35,014 nt of DNA, taken from NCBI GenBank assembly GCA_030524485.1, contig JAUNGR010000010.1:1-35014 (forward strand), given 5' to 3'. The translations under genes and the position numbers were made by a program. The DNA is from a bacterium (GTDB lineage Bacteria; Bacillota; Clostridia; Lachnospirales; Lachnospiraceae). The notes beneath the pieces were generated by a model. That model was not told where the DNA came from. It did not search any database and saw only the letters and a program-made list of their open reading frames with translations. Positions 8,154 to 15,896 of this stretch are shown piece by piece; position 1 is the first letter of the stretch, and every line of letters starts with the position of its first letter.

Positions 8154-9773
8154 TTACACTTGCTGTTTTTCTTTTCGATAGGCGGCTGCCGCCTCAATGA
8201 ATCCGGCAAAAAGCGGATGCGGGCGGTTGGGACGGGACTTAAATTCTGGATGTGCCTGTGTGGCAAGGAAGAATCTCTTCGTTGGAATTTCTATCATCTC
8301 CACAATTCTTCCGTCTGGTGAGAGACCAGAGAGCCTCATTCCCTTTTCCGTCAAATCTTTACGGAACTCGTTGTTGACCTCATAACGATGTCTATGTCTC
8401 TCCGAGATTTCTCTCTTTCCATAGAGGGCGTAGGCCTTCGTATCCTCTCCTAACACGCAGGGATAAGCCCCTAGCCTTAAGGTTCCTCCAATGTCCTCCA
8501 CCTCTTCCTGCTCCGGCAACAGGGCAATCACCGGATGGGTGGTTCTAGCATCCAGCTCCGTGCTGTGGGCATCTGCAAATCCTAGAACATCCCTTGCAAA
8601 TTCCACAACTGCCATCTGCATTCCCAGACACAGTCCCAAAAATGGAATGTCATGCTCCCTCGCATAGCGAATGGCTTCTATTTTGCCTTCCACACCACGG
8701 CTGCCAAAGCCTCCTGGAACTAAGATTCCATCCACTCTTCCCAAAAGTTCCTCTGCACGTTCTTTCGTCACAGTCTCTGCGTCCACCCAATCTATGCTGA
8801 CACTGACGTGATTGGCGATGCCGCCGTGCTTTAGGGCTTCCACCACACTGATGTAGGCATCGTGAAGCTGAATATACTTTCCAACCAAGGCAATTCGTAC
8901 CTCGCTCTTAGGATATTTTAAGGCTTCCACCATCGCCTTCCAGTCCCTCAAATCCGGTTCTGGACAGGAAAGCTTAAGACATTCCAGAGCCACCTGTGCC
9001 AAGCCCTCTCTTTCCATATCCAAGGGAACTTCGTACATATACTCCTCATCCAGATTTTCAATCACATGACTCACTGGAACGTTGCAAAACAGTGCAATTT
9101 TTTCCCGAATGTCCTTTGTAATGGGTAATTCGGAACGGCAGACCAAGATATCCGGCCAGATTCCCATGCCCTGCAGTTCCTTCACGCTTGCCTGTGTGGG
9201 CTTGGTTTTCATCTCCCCTGACATCCGAAGATAGGGAATCAAAGTAACATGAATCAGAATGGCATTCTCATGTCCCACCTCGTGCTGGAACTGGCGAATC
9301 GCCTCTAAGAAGGGCTGGCTCTCAATGTCTCCGACCGTTCCTCCCACTTCAATGATGGCGATGCGGTTCTCCTCCTCGCTCTTTGGCTGGTAGAAGCGGC
9401 TCTTGATTTCATTTGTGATATGAGGAATGACCTGCACCGTTCCCCCGCCGAAGTCTCCATGTCTCTCTTTCTGAAGCACGGTCCAGTATACCTTTCCAGT
9501 CGTCACGTTGGAGTTCTTATCTAGGCTCTCATCAATAAATCTCTCATAATGCCCCAAATCCAAGTCTGTCTCTGTGCCGTCATCCGTGACAAACACCTCT
9601 CCGTGCTGAATCGGATTCATGGTTCCGGGGTCCACATTAATATAGGGGTCAAACTTCTGCATGGTGATAGAGTAACCTCTTGCCTTCAAAAGCCGCCCCA
9701 AAGAGGCTGCCGTAATTCCCTTTCCTAATCCAGAGACCACTCCGCCTGTCACAAACACATACTTTACTGCCAT
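8154..9773 (-). CDS. pyrG: CTP synthase (glutamine-hydrolysing)
   Basis: Protein of 539 residues that makes CTP from UTP, ATP and glutamine. The N-terminal synthetase domain starts [16 protein letters not shown] and continues with [16 protein letters not shown] and [17 protein letters not shown]. The C-terminal class I amidotransferase shows GGFGSRG, the nucleophile in GLCLGMQ and the His-Glu pair in QAHPEF. The ATG at 9773 is chosen over one at 9791 because GGAGG lies six bases before it. The leader has a promoter at 9916-9944 and an intrinsic terminator before the start codon, so transcription is probably attenuated. As first gene of a run with gltB, gltD, the glnA-like gene and the ANTAR gene, its leader may control all of them. 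Confidence 0.97.
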   Translation of the reverse strand: MAVKYVFVTGGVVSGLGKGITAASLGRLLKARGYSITMQKFDPYINVDPGTMNPIQHGEVFVTDDGTETDLDLGHYERFIDESLDKNSNVTTGKVYWTVLQKERHGDFGGGTVQVIPHITNEIKSRFYQPKSEEENRIAIIEVGGTVGDIESQPFLEAIRQFQHEVGHENAILIHVTLIPYLRMSGEMKTKPTQASVKELQGMGIWPDILVCRSELPITKDIREKIALFCNVPVSHVIENLDEEYMYEVPLDMEREGLAQVALECLKLSCPEPDLRDWKAMVEALKYPKSEVRIALVGKYIQLHDAYISVVEALKHGGIANHVSVSIDWVDAETVTKERAEELLGRVDGILVPGGFGSRGVEGKIEAIRYAREHDIPFLGLCLGMQMAVVEFARDVLGFADAHSTELDARTTHPVIALLPEQEEVEDIGGTLRLGAYPCVLGEDTKAYALYGKREISERHRHRYEVNNEFRKDLTEKGMRLSGLSPDGRIVEMIEIPTKRFFLATQAHPEFKSRPNRPHPLFAGFIEAAAAYRKEKQQV

Positions 9774-9819
9774 AACTGCCTCCATTTCCATGTACGTTTT
9801 TCACTTTCCTATTGATATG

Positions 9820-9862
9820 AAAAAAGGAGTCAAATACCCCTTAATTGGGTATTGACTCCTTT
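9820..9862 (-). terminator. Leader terminator (attenuator) before pyrG
   Basis: On the minus strand AAAGGAGTCAATACCC pairs with GGGTATTTGACTCCTTT (one bulged T) and is followed by T6. It lies between the pyrG promoter and start codon. On the plus strand no clean T run follows the hairpin, so it acts leftward. Its 5' arm overlaps the alternative hairpin at 9851-9868. Confidence 0.85.
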
Positions 9863-9868
9863 GTCAAT
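9851..9868 (-). promoter_or_regulatory. Antiterminator hairpin, ANTAR-type hexaloop
   Basis: Perfect 6-bp stem ATTGAC / GTCAAT with a six-base loop AAAGGA (A at loop position 1, G at 4). It takes up most of the terminator 5' arm, so the two structures exclude each other. Such hexaloops are what ANTAR proteins like EutV and NasR recognise. The usual upstream second hairpin was looked for in the preceding 45 bases and not found, so ANTAR binding is a hypothesis; the alternative pairing itself is seen directly. Confidence 0.55.
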
Positions 9869-9915
9869 CAAACTCTATTGTAGTTCCGTTTTCGGTTCCA
9901 CATTAATAAGTCCAT

Positions 9916-9944
9916 ACTATAACGCAAATTTCTCTATTTGTAAA
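9916..9944 (-). promoter_or_regulatory. Promoter of the pyrG-gltBD run
   Basis: Minus-strand TTTACA (9944-9939), 17-base spacer, TATAGT (9921-9916). Predicted RNA start near 9911, about 45 bases before the attenuator. It faces away from the glnN promoter, with 35 A/T-rich bases between the two -35 boxes. Confidence 0.75.
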
Positions 9945-9979
9945 GAGGGAAATTCTAAAAATTTTTTTTCAAAAAACGA

Positions 9980-10007
9980 TTGACTTTTGAATTTTTTTGT
10001 GTATACT
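9980..10007 (+). promoter_or_regulatory. Promoter of the glnN-amt-purF run
   Basis: TTGACT (9980-9985), 16-base spacer, TATACT (10002-10007). Predicted RNA start near 10014, which places the leader hairpin at the very 5' end of the transcript. The region 9774-10147 has no coding sequence; it holds the two divergent promoters, two leader terminators and the structured leader at 10070-10117. Confidence 0.7.
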
Positions 10008-10016
10008 ACTTCCCAT

Positions 10017-10030
10017 AAGCAAGGTTGCTT
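10017..10030 (+). promoter_or_regulatory. Alternative hairpin with ANTAR-type hexaloop
   Basis: AAGC / GCTT closes a six-base loop AAGGTT (A at loop position 1, G at 4). It reuses the whole 5' arm of the glnN leader terminator, so the two exclude each other. The stem is only four pairs and no second hairpin lies upstream, because the promoter is there. The same loop pattern occurs in the pyrG leader. Confidence 0.4.
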
Positions 10031-10062
10031 TGAGTTTCATGCTCGAAGTGCCTTGCTTTTTT
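10017..10062 (+). terminator. Leader terminator (attenuator) before glnN
   Basis: AAGCAAGG (10017-10024) pairs with CCTTGCTT (10051-10058), enclosing a second stem CTTTGAG / CTCGAAG with loop TTTCATG, and T-rich sequence follows (T runs to 10062). It lies about 85 bases before the start codon and only a few bases after the predicted RNA start, so glnN should be expressed only when this terminator is bypassed. Confidence 0.75.
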
Positions 10063-10069
10063 GTTGTAA

Positions 10070-10117
10070 GGGAGTTCGAGGCGGACTTGTCCGCTTTGTT
10101 CTTTTGAACGATATCCC
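10070..10117 (+). promoter_or_regulatory. Structured glnN leader segment
   Basis: GGGA-GTTC (10070-10077) can pair with GAAC...TCCC (10106-10117, with a GATA bulge). Inside is a strong hairpin AGGCGGA-CTTG-TCCGCTT (10079-10096). A second GTTC at 10098-10101 can pair with the same GAAC, giving two exclusive forms. No known riboswitch consensus (including the glutamine glnA motif) was recognised. Confidence 0.4.
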
Positions 10118-10147
10118 CATAGCTTGCATTCAGAAAGGAGAGTTCCC

Positions 10148-12247
10148 ATGAACCAAAATATCCCAGAGTTATACGGAAGCCTCGTATTTAATGACAAGGT
10201 GATGAGAAACAAACTGCCAAAAGATGTTTACAAAGCATTGAAGAAAACCATGCAAAATGGTACGCATCTGGAGCTTGACATCGCAAATTCCGTTGCGACC
10301 GCTATGAAAGAGTGGGCAGTCGAACACGGAGCCACCCATTTCACACACTGGTTCCAGCCTATGACCGGCATCACCGCTGAGAAGCATGACAGCTTTCTCT
10401 CCCCAGTCGGAGACGGAGAGGTTATCATGAACTTTTCCGGCAAAGAGTTGGTAAAAGGAGAACCAGATGCCTCCAGTTTTCCGTCCGGCGGCCTTCGTGC
10501 TACCTTTGAAGCCAGAGGATACACCGCTTGGGACCCTTCCTCACCGGCATTCTTGAAGGATAAGACCTTATACATACCAACTGCTTTCTGTTCTTATACC
10601 GGCGAAGCCTTAGATAAGAAAACGCCTCTGCTGCGTTCCATGGAAGCTCTGAACCACCAAGCAACCAAGTTGCTTCATCTGATGGGACACGAGGAGGTAC
10701 ACGGAGTGACCACCACCATCGGTTCCGAGCAGGAATATTTCCTGATTGATAAGGCTCTGTACCGTGCAAGAAAGGACCTTGTGTTCTGCGGACGTACCTT
10801 ATTCGGTGCAGCCGCTCCGAAGGGACAGGAGATGGAAGACCACTACTTCGGCGTTTTGAAACCAAGAGTTTCTGCCTATATGCATGACTTGGATGAGGAA
10901 CTTTGGAAATTAGGCGTTCCTGCCAAAACCAAGCACAATGAGGTGGCTCCTTCCCAGCATGAGCTGGCTCCGGTCTTTGAGACCGCAAATGTGGCCGTTG
11001 ACCACAACCAACTTACCATGGAAATGATGAAGAAGGTCGCAGACAGACACAATTTGGCCTGCCTCATCCATGAGAAGCCATTTGAGGGCATCAACGGAAG
11101 CGGCAAGCACAACAACTGGTCCATCAGCACCGATACCGGTGTCAATCTGTTGGATCCGGGCAAACAGCCTGCTGAGAATACCGAGTTTCTTCTCTTCCTC
11201 GCTGCTGTCATAAAAGCAGTGGATGACTACGCTGATATGATGCGTGTCTCCGTGGCCAGTGCAGGAAACGACCACCGTCTGGGAGCCAACGAAGCTCCGC
11301 CAGCCATTGTATCTGTCTTCTTGGGCGACGATTTGACCAAGGTGCTGGATGCTGTGGAGAGCGGTGCCTCCTTTAAGGAGCCAGAAGCCATCCAAATGGA
11401 AATCGGTGCTCATGTGATTCCTCATTTTATGAAGGATAACACCGATAGAAACCGTACCTCTCCCTTTGCCTTCACCGGAAATAAGTTTGAATTCCGTATG
11501 CCAGGTTCCTCCCTCTCGGTTGCAGGACCCAATGTGGTCTTAAATACCGCTGTGGCGGAGAGCTTGGAGCAGTTCTGTGAGAGATTGGCAATTGTTCCAG
11601 CAGAAGAACGCAAGGAGGCCGCCCTCTCTCTGGTAAGAGAAAGCATCAAAGCCCACAAGAGAATCATCTTCAACGGCAACGGTTACACCGATGAGTGGGT
11701 GGAAGAAGCAAAACGCCGTGGACTGTACAACCTGAAGTCCCTTCCGGATGCCCTTCCTCGCTTCGTGGCAGAGAAGAACATTGAGCTGTTCACCAAGCAC
11801 CACATCTTCACCAAAGAAGAGATTTTCTCCCGTTACGATATCTTGTTGGAGAACTACAGCAAGGCCATCCATGTGGAAGCAAAAACTATGCTTGAGATGA
11901 TGGAAAAGGACTTTCTTCCTTCTCTCTTCTCCTACACCAAGGAGCTGGCTGCGGCTGCCTGCAACAAGAAGAGCTTGCTTCCTTCCCTCTCCACTGCTGC
12001 GGAAGAAGGCATTCTCACCAAACTGACCGACCTTTCCGACCGTATCTATCTTATGACAGACACCTTAAAAGCCAACACCGCAAAGGCGGAGTCTCTCACG
12101 GATGTTTTGGAAAGTGCTAAATATTACCATGAACACATTCTCCAGAAAATGGATGAACTTCGCAAGTATGTCGATGAGGCGGAAGCCCTGATTCCAGATA
12201 GCTACCTGCCTTATCCAACTTACGATAAAATTCTGTTCTCTGTATAA
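10148..12247 (+). CDS. glnN: Glutamine synthetase type III
   Basis: Protein of 699 residues, the usual GSIII length and clearly unlike the 406-residue GSI-like protein. It makes glutamine from glutamate, ammonia and ATP as a large homo-oligomer. GSIII signatures are present: GSEQEYFLID, KHNEVAPSQHELAP, INGSGKHNNWSI, ANEAPPAIVSVFLG and DRNRTSPFAFTGNKFEFR, the last being the active-site loop that the GSI-like protein lacks. The ATG at 10148 has AAAGGAG seven bases upstream; a TTG at 10124 in frame is less likely. First gene of the rightward run with the transporter and purF. The leader terminator implies control by antitermination. Probably the working glutamine synthetase of this locus. Confidence 0.96.
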   Translation: MNQNIPELYGSLVFNDKVMRNKLPKDVYKALKKTMQNGTHLELDIANSVATAMKEWAVEHGATHFTHWFQPMTGITAEKHDSFLSPVGDGEVIMNFSGKELVKGEPDASSFPSGGLRATFEARGYTAWDPSSPAFLKDKTLYIPTAFCSYTGEALDKKTPLLRSMEALNHQATKLLHLMGHEEVHGVTTTIGSEQEYFLIDKALYRARKDLVFCGRTLFGAAAPKGQEMEDHYFGVLKPRVSAYMHDLDEELWKLGVPAKTKHNEVAPSQHELAPVFETANVAVDHNQLTMEMMKKVADRHNLACLIHEKPFEGINGSGKHNNWSISTDTGVNLLDPGKQPAENTEFLLFLAAVIKAVDDYADMMRVSVASAGNDHRLGANEAPPAIVSVFLGDDLTKVLDAVESGASFKEPEAIQMEIGAHVIPHFMKDNTDRNRTSPFAFTGNKFEFRMPGSSLSVAGPNVVLNTAVAESLEQFCERLAIVPAEERKEAALSLVRESIKAHKRIIFNGNGYTDEWVEEAKRRGLYNLKSLPDALPRFVAEKNIELFTKHHIFTKEEIFSRYDILLENYSKAIHVEAKTMLEMMEKDFLPSLFSYTKELAAAACNKKSLLPSLSTAAEEGILTKLTDLSDRIYLMTDTLKANTAKAESLTDVLESAKYYHEHILQKMDELRKYVDEAEALIPDSYLPYPTYDKILFSV

Positions 12248-12251
12248 ATAG

Positions 12252-12359
12252 ATGAAAGTCGATTGCTCCGTGCTCTGCACGGTCTACGCTCCGGTCGTTG
12301 CCAAACGGGCAGCACCGGTGCCCGTTTGGCAACATGCAATCGCCGTCCGGGACTTTCAT
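12252..12359. repeat. Nested palindromic intergenic element
   Basis: ATGAAAGTC-GATTGC at the left (12252-12266) is mirrored at the right by GCAATC (12336-12341) and GACTTTCAT (12351-12359). Inside are two hairpins: CCGTGC-TCT-GCACGG (12268-12282) and a perfect 14-bp stem, GTTGCCAAACGGGC (12297-12310) with GCCCGTTTGGCAAC (12320-12333). No T run follows. The left end resembles the pyrG-gltB gap (GTGAAAATTGATTGCTC near 8131). It looks like a structured repeat or non-autonomous mobile element lying between glnN and the transporter. The rest of the gap, 12360-12466, holds GAAAAG/CTTTTC and AAAAGAG/CTCTTTT pairings and a ribosome site. Confidence 0.65.
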
Positions 12360-12466
12360 GACAACTTTCATAAAACTTTGTGTGAAAAGAGCGCAGCGAG
12401 AGTTCTGGGGGGAACGGCTTTTCTCCTGCCCTCTTTTATCACCCCTTTGACTAGGAGGTAATGAGT

Positions 12467-14182
12467 ATGATATTTAGTTCTGTGAATACAATCTGGATTC
12501 TTGTTGGTGCTGCTTTGGTCTTTTTCATGCAAGCAGGCTTCGCTATGGTGGAAACGGGCTTTACCCGTGCAAAGAATGCTGGAAATATCATCATGAAAAA
12601 CCTGATGGATTTCTGTATCGGTACTCCCGCATTCTGGCTGGTGGGATTTGGACTGATGTTTGGAGCTGGAAACGCTTGGATTGGAACGGTTCACGGCATC
12701 GCAGAGGAAGCAAACTACGGTTCTGCTATGCTCCCTGCCGGAGTTCCCTTCTACGCTTTCCTGATTTTCCAGACCGTCTTTTGTGCGACGGCTGCCACCA
12801 TCGTCTCGGGTGCAATGGCAGAGAGAACGAAGTTTTCTTCCTACTGTATTTATAGTTTTATCATCAGTTTAGTGGTTTATCCGATTTCTGGTCACTGGAT
12901 TTGGGGCGGCGGCTGGTTGTCCCAGATGGGCTTCCATGATTTCGCCGGTTCCACCGCTGTTCACATGGTTGGTGGAACGGCTGCCTTCATCGGTGCTGCC
13001 ATCCTTGGTCCCCGTATCGGAAAATACGATGCAGACGGCAAACCAAAGGCCATTCCAGGGCATAGCTTGACTTTGGGAGCTTTGGGAGTCTTCATCCTCT
13101 GGTTCTGTTGGTTCGGTTTCAACGGTTGTTCCACCGTTTCCATGGACAGCGACGCTTCCGTGGTTTTGGCAAGCAAGATTTTTGTGACCACCAACCTTTC
13201 CGCAGCAGTTGCCACCGTAGTGGTAATGCTCTTTACTTGGATTCGCTACAAAAAACCAGATATTTCTATGACTTTAAACGGCTCTCTGGCAGGTCTTGTG
13301 GCCATCACAGCTGGTTGTGACACCGTTTCGCCAGTCTCTGCTGCTATCATCGGCATCCTCGCAGGCTTTGTGGTTGTGTTTGTGATAGAAGGCATTGATA
13401 AAGTCTTAAAAATTGATGACCCTGTAGGTGCCATCGGCGTTCACGGCGGCTGCGGTGCTTTAGGAACTCTCTGTGTCGGTCTTTTCTCCGACGGCTCCAA
13501 CACCCTCGCCAAGGGACTGCTCACTGGCGGCGGCTTCACTCAGTTTGGCATTCAGCTTTTAGGTATGGTTGCCGTTATGGCTTGGACCATCGTTACCATG
13601 ATTATCACCTTCCTTGTCATCAAGCACACCGTTGGTCTTCGTGTGGATGAGCAGGAGGAGATTGCTGGATTGGATATTCAGGAACATGGTATCCAGAGCA
13701 GTTATGCAGACTTTATGACGGGTGACGGATTCAGCACCAAGGCCTTGGACTTGCCTCTTGCTTCTGACGATGCCGAGTCCTCTTCTGCTTCGGTTGCTGA
13801 GGCAGCTGCCGCTTCTTCGGTTCCGTTACATAAGGTTGTTATCGTGACCAGACAGAACAAACTAAATGAATTTGTACAAGCTTTGAACCAGATTGGCGTG
13901 ACTGGTCTGACCATCACCAACGTGCTTGGTTGTGGTGCACAAAAGGGTGCCACCAAACTTTACCGAGGCATTCCGATGGATATGAATCTTCTTCCTAAAG
14001 TAAAAATTGAGGTAGTAATCAGCAAGATTCCCGTCAGCAAAGTGGTCTCCACCGCCAAATCTGTACTCTATACCGGTGAAATCGGAGATGGCAAAATCTT
14101 TGTCTATGACATCAGCAATGTCATTCGTATCCGTACCGGCGAAGAAGGTTATGACGCTTTGCAGGATAGACCTGCAAAATAG
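12467..14182 (+). CDS. amt: Ammonium transporter fused to a PII signalling domain
   Basis: Protein of 571 residues. Residues 1 to about 400 are an Amt channel with about eleven membrane segments. Expected residues are visible: MQAGFAMVETGF, DFAGSTAVHMVGG with the Asp and first pore His (about 158-166), and GVHGGCGALGT with the second pore His (about 326). After a Ser/Ala-rich linker (about 430-452), residues 455-571 are a complete PII protein: CGAQKGATKLYRG, LPKVKIEVV, the ATP loop TGEIGDGK (536-543) and IRIRTGE. The residue matching the uridylylated Tyr51 is Met504, so that modification is not possible. ATG 12467 is chosen because AGGAGG is eight bases away; an ATG at 12461 is too close. The built-in PII probably gates the channel in response to nucleotides and 2-oxoglutarate. 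Confidence 0.95.
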   Translation: MIFSSVNTIWILVGAALVFFMQAGFAMVETGFTRAKNAGNIIMKNLMDFCIGTPAFWLVGFGLMFGAGNAWIGTVHGIAEEANYGSAMLPAGVPFYAFLIFQTVFCATAATIVSGAMAERTKFSSYCIYSFIISLVVYPISGHWIWGGGWLSQMGFHDFAGSTAVHMVGGTAAFIGAAILGPRIGKYDADGKPKAIPGHSLTLGALGVFILWFCWFGFNGCSTVSMDSDASVVLASKIFVTTNLSAAVATVVVMLFTWIRYKKPDISMTLNGSLAGLVAITAGCDTVSPVSAAIIGILAGFVVVFVIEGIDKVLKIDDPVGAIGVHGGCGALGTLCVGLFSDGSNTLAKGLLTGGGFTQFGIQLLGMVAVMAWTIVTMIITFLVIKHTVGLRVDEQEEIAGLDIQEHGIQSSYADFMTGDGFSTKALDLPLASDDAESSSASVAEAAAASSVPLHKVVIVTRQNKLNEFVQALNQIGVTGLTITNVLGCGAQKGATKLYRGIPMDMNLLPKVKIEVVISKIPVSKVVSTAKSVLYTGEIGDGKIFVYDISNVIRIRTGEEGYDALQDRPAK

Positions 14183-14201
14183 AAGCAACTAGGAGGTTTC
14201 C

Positions 14202-15680
14202 ATGCAAGACATACAAGACACGCAAGATTCATATACTGACTCAATTGACTCGATTGACCCTATGGATGCTGATACACTCAAAGAAGAATGCGGTGTGTTC
14301 GGAATCTACGATTTGGACGGAGGGGAGGTTGCCTCTTCCATCTATTATGGTTTATTTTCTCTGCAGCATCGAGGGCAGGAGTCCTGCGGCATTGCCGTTT
14401 CCGACACTTCCGGTCCCAGACGCAACATTTCTTATCACAAGGGTCTAGGACTGGTCAGCGAGGTATTCAAACAGGAGGAATTGTCAAAATTGCATGGAAA
14501 TCTTGGAGTTGGGCATGTCCGCTACGCAACCAGCGGAGCCACCAATCTGGAAAATGCCCAGCCTTTGGTTTTGAACTATGTGAAGGGCACTCTCACCTTA
14601 GCTCACAATGGCAATCTGGTGAATGCAGCGGCCCTTCGACATGAATTAGAATACAGTGGAGCCATCTTCCGCACGACCATAGACTCGGAAGTCATTGCCT
14701 ACTGCATCGCCAAAGAAAGGATTCACACCAAGACCGTGGAGGATGCCGTGCTTGCCACCGCTCAGAAATTATCCGGTGCTTATGGACTGGTCATCACCAG
14801 CCCCCGCAAGTTGATTGGTGTGCGGGACCCTCTCGGTTTGAAACCTCTCTGTCTTGGAAAGAGAGGCAACACTTACATCCTTGCTTCTGAAAGCTGTGCT
14901 TTGACTGCCGTAAATGCCGAGTTTATCCGTGATGTGGCCCCTGGGGAGATGATTAGCATCACCAAGGACGGCATCTCCTCCGATTTTCGCCTCGCCCAAG
15001 AGAAGCGGGCACACTGTATCTTTGAATATATTTACTTTGCGAGACTGGACAGCACGCTGGACGGAGTCAGCGTGTACTCCTCTCGCATTCGAGCAGGAGA
15101 GCTACTTGCTGCCTCCTATCCGGCGGAGGCAGACCTTGTCACTGGTGTTCCAGAATCGGGCATTCCTGCCGCCATCGGCTTTGCGAAGGCCTCCCATCTT
15201 CCCTTTGTTCCTGCCTTTCATAAGAACAGCTATGTGGGAAGAACGTTTATCAAACCAACGCAGAAGGAGAGGGAAGATAGCGTTCACCTGAAATTGAGCA
15301 TTCTAAAGCCAGTTGTGGCTGGAAAACGGGTGGTCTTGGTGGATGACTCCATCGTGAGAGGAACCACCATCGCCAACTTGATTCGGATGATGAAGGAGGC
15401 TGGTGCTCTTTCCGTCCATGTGAGGGTTTCCTCACCACCATTCTTATATCCCTGCTACTTTGGAACCGATGTTCCCTCCAACCAACAGCTCATCGCTGCC
15501 TCCCACAGTCCGGAGGAAATCTGTAAATTGATTGGAGCAGACTCTTTGGGATATATGAGAATTGAAGACTTAGAGAAGATGGTGGATGGACTTCCCATCT
15601 GCAAGGCCTGTTTTGACAGCCACTATCCGATGGAAGTTCCAAAGGGGGACATCCGAAATATCTTTGAGGACTTTTCCTAA
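14202..15680 (+). CDS. purF: Amidophosphoribosyltransferase (purine step 1)
   Basis: Protein of 492 residues that makes phosphoribosylamine from PRPP and glutamine. Cys30 (EECGVFGIY) is the class II amidotransferase nucleophile, so 29 residues, longer and more acidic than usual, would be removed as a propeptide. GHVRYATSG and AHNGNL follow, and the PRPP motif VVLVDDSIVRGTT lies at about 375-390. Cys residues in HCIFEYIYFARLDS, LYPCYFGTD and ICKACF match the 4Fe-4S ligands of the Bacillus-type enzyme. AGGAGG precedes the ATG by seven bases, and only 19 bases separate it from the transporter, so it is in the glnN operon rather than a purine operon. A terminator follows at once. Confidence 0.96.
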   Translation: MQDIQDTQDSYTDSIDSIDPMDADTLKEECGVFGIYDLDGGEVASSIYYGLFSLQHRGQESCGIAVSDTSGPRRNISYHKGLGLVSEVFKQEELSKLHGNLGVGHVRYATSGATNLENAQPLVLNYVKGTLTLAHNGNLVNAAALRHELEYSGAIFRTTIDSEVIAYCIAKERIHTKTVEDAVLATAQKLSGAYGLVITSPRKLIGVRDPLGLKPLCLGKRGNTYILASESCALTAVNAEFIRDVAPGEMISITKDGISSDFRLAQEKRAHCIFEYIYFARLDSTLDGVSVYSSRIRAGELLAASYPAEADLVTGVPESGIPAAIGFAKASHLPFVPAFHKNSYVGRTFIKPTQKEREDSVHLKLSILKPVVAGKRVVLVDDSIVRGTTIANLIRMMKEAGALSVHVRVSSPPFLYPCYFGTDVPSNQQLIAASHSPEEICKLIGADSLGYMRIEDLEKMVDGLPICKACFDSHYPMEVPKGDIRNIFEDFS

Positions 15681-15682
15681 TG

Positions 15683-15735
15683 CGTCTTGACACATTCATT
15701 CCTAGGTAGAATGTGTACTCCGCAGGACGTTTTTT
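15683..15735 (+). terminator. Terminator of the glnN-amt-purF operon
   Basis: CGTCTTG (15683-15689) pairs with CAGGACG (15723-15729), enclosing ACACATTC / GAATGTGT (15690-15716), and T6 follows at 15730-15735. It begins two bases after the purF stop codon. Confidence 0.75.
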
Positions 15736-15776
15736 GTATCACAGATAAGCATTAGCCTTTCCTGTGATACAAAAAA
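15730..15776. repeat. Inverted repeat between convergent genes
   Basis: TTTTTTGTATCACAG (15730-15744) and its exact complement CTGTGATACAAAAAA (15762-15776) flank 17 bases. The T run is inside the stem, so it is not a classical terminator as read rightward, but it may support termination or protect the 3' end. Confidence 0.55.
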
Positions 15777-15810
15777 TCTGCATCAGCAGACATCCCCTCA
15801 GCAAAAGAAA

Positions 15811-15840
15811 ACAGTCATATCCTTTGACGGATATGGCTGT
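15811..15840 (-). terminator. Terminator of the TIM-barrel gene (probably bidirectional)
   Basis: ACAGTCATATCC and GGATATGGCTGT form a 12-pair stem (one G-T) with loop TTTGAC. Leftward it is followed by TTTTCTTTTGC, a good U-rich tail for the gene that stops at 15897; rightward CTTCTTT follows, so it can also back up the purF terminator. Confidence 0.75.
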
Positions 15841-15896
15841 CTTCTTTATGACTTCTTAAATCTATATATATTCTTATTATCTATATCTATTTCTGC

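Noticed and set aside
9863-9915. Classical CTP-sensing pyrG leader (reiterative G addition)
   Set aside because: The predicted start region has no GGG tract, so the known mechanism does not fit. Start mapping would decide.
10014-10147. Glutamine riboswitch (glnA or downstream-peptide motif) before glnN
   Set aside because: The conserved GGAAGTAGG-type core was looked for in this leader and in those of gltB and amt and not found.
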